The translations under genes were made by a program, and so were the position numbers. A stretch of 64,000 bases of DNA from Phytopythium helicoides. Its lineage: Eukaryota > Oomycota > Peronosporomycetes > Pythiales > Pythiaceae. Location of the stretch: contig JANFNE010000013.1 of assembly GCA_024867545.1 (NCBI GenBank), forward strand, positions 992,001-1,056,000. Direction: 5' to 3'. Positions 61,023 to 64,000 of the stretch are shown here, piece by piece. Every line of letters starts with the position of its first letter. The first letter of the stretch is position 1. The notes under the pieces were generated by a model. That model saw only the letters and a list, made by a program, of their open reading frames with translations, ran no database searches and was not told where the DNA came from.

Positions 61023-64000
61023 CTACTCTGCAGCGTCCAAAGCGTTGCGATCTAAGTATCCACCTTCCTTCATGAGATCAAAAAAGTGTCCCTCGCCACG
61101 ACCCACCAACTCCTTCGGAGACGCAAACGCCACCACCTTACCACCGTCCAACACCAACACACGATCCGAGTCCAAAATCGTGTCCAAACGATGAGCGATC
61201 GTCAACACCGTCGACTCCTTGAACGCACTACGAATCACTCCCTGCAACTTCTGGTCCGTCTCGTGATCGATCGCAGCCGTCGCCTCGTCAAACACCACGA
61301 CCCGAGAGTTACGCAGCAACGCACGAGCCATACACAACATCTGACGCTCCCCAACACTGAAGTTCTCGCCGTTCTCCTCCACCAATAGCAACAGCTTCAA
61401 CTCGTCCGACGACACGCGCTCGCGAAGACCCACCTGATCCACCGACCGCCACAGCTCCTCGTCGCTGAACTCGTCGAACGGGTCCAGGTAGCTGCGCAGC
61501 GTACCCTTGAACAGCACGGGGTGTTGCGGGATGATGGACAGGCGTTCTCGCAGAGTGGTGAGACCGAGCTTGCTGATGTCGACGCCGTCGATGGAGATGG
61601 TGCCTCCTGCGAGCTCGTTGATGCGGAAGAGCGCCATGGTGAGACTGGACTTGCCGGCTCCGGTGCGTCCCACGATGCCGATTTTGAATCCACCAGGAGC
61701 GGAGAAACTTACGTCGCATAGTACAAGTGGGTCGCTTGGTTTGTACTTGAAGGCCACGTGCTCGAACGCGAGAGCCCCGGTTGACGGCCATTTCTTGCTT
61801 TTCACAGTCTCGTCGACTGATGGGATATGGTGCGGAGGCTCCTGAACAATGTCAATGTACTGCTGCATACGCTCTGGACTCACCATGACAGTCTCAATGC
61901 GAGTAAGCACACGAACGATACCCTCCAGATTCGTGGACACCTTGAGTGCATACGAGAAAGCAAGTGCAATGATTGCCGGATCGAGGACGTTCCTCAGGAC
62001 AACCAGTGAAGATGTGACAACAAGCAGAAGCATCGCACCGAGAAGCTGAATTCGAAGCGAAAACCACTGCGATGCACACAATTGTGCGAACCAAATGATG
62101 TGATTGCCATCCAGCTTGCCGTTGTTGTCTTGGCAAAAACGACTGAGTTGATGAGATCCGAAAGCACGAACGGTGGTGACACCATCGATTGTTTCAGACA
62201 AGTGGTTGAGAATGGGAGCACGTGTCGTCTGCAAAAGTCGCTGAAGTTCACGAGCAGGCTGGATGTAAAATGCACCGAGTTGCACATACAACACGATGAC
62301 TGGGATTAGCAGTATTCCCTTCCATTGGATCACGAACGCTGCAGTGGCAGCACTGCAGCCGACAGAGAATAGGTTGGCCGCAAGAGTGCCAAACATGAAT
62401 GGGATCTGCATATCCACAGCTGCAACGTCACCACCGTAGCGAGTCAAAATACGTCCGATCGGGTTCACATCGAAGAACCGCATTGGTGCATTCAACAGCG
62501 CGTTCGTCATTCGGTTGAATAGACTCTTTGCAGCCTCCATTCCGTAGATGGTGATCATTAGCGCCCGAGCAAGCACCATAAATGCAGCCAACAAACCGAG
62601 AGCAGAGTACACAGCAAGGCGATACGCTGTACTGTCTTCAGTCACGCCGTCTTCTCCTGCTTTTGCTGAATCGTTCGACCACGAGCTGAGCCAGAAGTCG
62701 CTGCCAATTTGGAGCACTTGCCAAGCCACTTGTGTCAGCAAGATGATCGTAACAACCCAGAATCCGCCGATAGCGTGGTAATATGCAGCGAATACGTGCA
62801 TGCCAACTCGGCCCTCGGAGCGCTCTTCCTCAATGATGAGCTTTCCGGTCTCGCCTTTTGCCTCCTCATCAGCATCCTCTTCGTCCTCTTTCCCTCCAAC
62901 CACAACATCATCAGCATCGTTTTGAGTTTCAGTACCGGGATGGTTAAACTTCGGTGTCAGAGTGGGCTTCCTGAACGGCGACATCAGCTCGATCTCGTCG
63001 TTCAGCTGCTCAATATCTTCTGCAACATTGTCGCTGGAGCCACGGTCATCGCTGGTCAAGGTGGCTGTTGTCGTGTACCCATCGCCTGATCCTGTCTCGC
63101 GGTTGTCCTCAAGAAGCTCAGTCGTCAGTGGCAAAGTCGAATGTGCCGAAGCTGCAAGTGGCGACACCAGAGGTGTGAATGCGGTCGATACCTCAGTTGT
63201 TTCATGGGTCTGGACAATCGACCCGATCTCGTTGATCGTCACAGCTCGCGTGATGTGTGGTGAGGCGATGATGTCAGGGTTATGTGTCACCAAAATGACA
63301 GTCTTGTGGCGGAGCAACCCGAGCAAACACTTTTGAAAGATCTCGTTTTGTACAATCGCGTCGACAGCTGCCAGAGGAGAGTCAAGGATGTAGATGCTAG
63401 CATCAGCATAACACGCTCGGGCCAGAGCAATACGTGCCTTTTGTCCACCCGAGACGTTGACTCCACGCTCCCCGATCTCAGTCTGGTCTCCACCAGGAAG
63501 TGATTTCAAGTCAGCCGTCAGCGCGCACGCGTCCAGCACCTTGTCATATTTGTGGCGGTCGAACGGCAGACCGAAAAGAATGTTGTCTCGCACCGTCATG
63601 TTCTGGATCCACGGCTGTTGCGCACAGTATGCGACCGAGCCACCAACGAACACGGTTCCCTCGCGCTTCTTCATTTCGCCGAGGATAGCCGAGCACAACG
63701 AAGACTTGCCACATCCAACAGTTCCGTGGACGACGACAAAGTCTCCGATATGAACGTCAAAATTCACGTTTTTGAGGAGTGTCGTTGCTTTCGAAGGAGT
63801 TGAGTCGTCGTTGGTATCCTTCTTTCCGTCCTTCTTGCCATCCTTCGAGTCATCTTCCTTCTCATCGTCTTTGACAACTTCATCCCACATAAACTCTCCG
63901 TCGCGGATCGACACCATAATCCCCTCGTCGACAAAGTCGTTGGCACCAGGCTCACCAGGGGTAAGGATCGCGTTAGGGTCGATCTCGTCCATGGCAAGGA
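61023..64000 (-). CDS. ABCC (MRP-like) transporter, 3' part; 5' end beyond window
   Basis: About 990 C-terminal residues; the frame is open to the right edge, so TMD1 lies outside. The visible part starts just before NBD1 (AMDEIDPNAILTP matches the FLEMPELNPDNVLT region of the neighbour). NBD1 has a Lys/Asp-rich insertion (DSKDGKKDGKKD), GTVGCGKSS, VSGGQKARIALARA and LDSPLAAVDA. A long acidic linker carries the stretch DDVVVGGKEDEEDADEEAKG. TMD2 and NBD2 follow, with GRTGAGKSS, FSVGERQ and FDEATAAID, ending KEGGYLDRNALDAAE. It is arranged tail to tail with the other ABCC gene. NBD2 is shared almost exactly with that gene (61090-61685). Confidence 0.9.
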   Translation of the reverse strand, partial: LAMDEIDPNAILTPGEPGANDFVDEGIMVSIRDGEFMWDEVVKDDEKEDDSKDGKKDGKKDTNDDSTPSKATTLLKNVNFDVHIGDFVVVHGTVGCGKSSLCSAILGEMKKREGTVFVGGSVAYCAQQPWIQNMTVRDNILFGLPFDRHKYDKVLDACALTADLKSLPGGDQTEIGERGVNVSGGQKARIALARACYADASIYILDSPLAAVDAIVQNEIFQKCLLGLLRHKTVILVTHNPDIIASPHITRAVTINEIGSIVQTHETTEVSTAFTPLVSPLAASAHSTLPLTTELLEDNRETGSGDGYTTTATLTSDDRGSSDNVAEDIEQLNDEIELMSPFRKPTLTPKFNHPGTETQNDADDVVVGGKEDEEDADEEAKGETGKLIIEEERSEGRVGMHVFAAYYHAIGGFWVVTIILLTQVAWQVLQIGSDFWLSSWSNDSAKAGEDGVTEDSTAYRLAVYSALGLLAAFMVLARALMITIYGMEAAKSLFNRMTNALLNAPMRFFDVNPIGRILTRYGGDVAAVDMQIPFMFGTLAANLFSVGCSAATAAFVIQWKGILLIPVIVLYVQLGAFYIQPARELQRLLQTTRAPILNHLSETIDGVTTVRAFGSHQLSRFCQDNNGKLDGNHIIWFAQLCASQWFSLRIQLLGAMLLLVVTSSLVVLRNVLDPAIIALAFSYALKVSTNLEGIVRVLTRIETVMVSPERMQQYIDIVQEPPHHIPSVDETVKSKKWPSTGALAFEHVAFKYKPSDPLVLCDVSFSAPGGFKIGIVGRTGAGKSSLTMALFRINELAGGTISIDGVDISKLGLTTLRERLSIIPQHPVLFKGTLRSYLDPFDEFSDEELWRSVDQVGLRERVSSDELKLLLLVEENGENFSVGERQMLCMARALLRNSRVVVFDEATAAIDHETDQKLQGVIRSAFKESTVLTIAHRLDTILDSDRVLVLDGGKVVAFASPKELVGRGEGHFFDLMKEGGYLDRNALDAAE
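61090..61685 (-). repeat. Gene-conversion tract (NBD2, copy 2)
   Basis: Reverse complement of 58761-59356: two differences in 596 bp, one of which changes Ser to Gly (ELVSRGE against ELVGRGE). Confidence 0.9.

Noticed and set aside
1..64000. tRNA, rRNA, CRISPR, bacterial-type operons, RXLR or Crinkler effectors
   Set aside because: I looked for the T-loop consensus, conserved rRNA cores, spaced direct repeats and RXLR/LFLAK motifs after signal peptides and saw none.

Overview
The window looks like nuclear DNA of an oomycete, most likely a Phytophthora-like peronosporalean. The signs are short GT-AG introns of about 55-85 nt, compact genes with intergenic gaps often under 400 bp, oomycete-type initiator motifs (GCTCATTYYNCA-like) near start sites, and typical oomycete content: GH3 glucosidase, short ABCC pumps, TKL receptor-like kinase, C2-DEP-AGC kinase, mariner and Copia debris. 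I see no rRNA, tRNA, CRISPR, operon or RXLR-type effector.

Layout. 1-17.4 kb is a housekeeping and secretory block: a 5'-truncated mannitol-dehydrogenase/uronate-isomerase fusion, a secreted Gly/Tyr/His protein, a GH3 beta-glucosidase, a head-to-head HAUS3-like/DBP5-like pair, WDR12, a membrane-anchored TIM-barrel glycosidase candidate, and a small Cys/His zinc-binding-type nuclear protein. 17.4-25.6 kb is repeat-rich: a 112-bp inverted-repeat element, a nearly identical ~0.8 kb inverted repeat (18360-19164 and 23492-24274) and two decayed inverted copies of a coiled-coil gene. Between them sits an 804-codon gene that joins a BED/hAT-like transposase N-terminus to a zinc alcohol dehydrogenase.

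25.9-52.4 kb is dominated by a family of multi-pass membrane proteins that I cannot assign to a known family. Four intact genes and one pseudogene lie on the plus strand (27.0-36.0 kb), three intact genes on the minus strand (46.6-52.4 kb), and a relic last exon sits between them at about 43.0 kb. All seven intact copies have three exons, and the middle exon is exactly 282 nt in every one. Between the two arms lie a C2-DEP-AGC kinase, an EDR2-like lipid-binding protein, a 90-bp hairpin element, Copia and mariner remnants, and an insulysin with a C-terminal AKL. A COPI-associated-type membrane protein (six exons) borders the array on the left.

53.2-64.0 kb holds a receptor-like TKL kinase, two inverted ABCC transporters whose last nucleotide-binding domains are 99.7% identical over 596 bp (recent gene conversion), and a small duplicated gene of which one copy is frameshifted.

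The strongest candidate for an undescribed system is the membrane-protein array. Other points of note are two candidate micro-introns of 23-24 nt and the transposase-dehydrogenase fusion. Exon coordinates were worked out by hand from GT-AG signals, reading frame and, for the array, comparison among paralogs.
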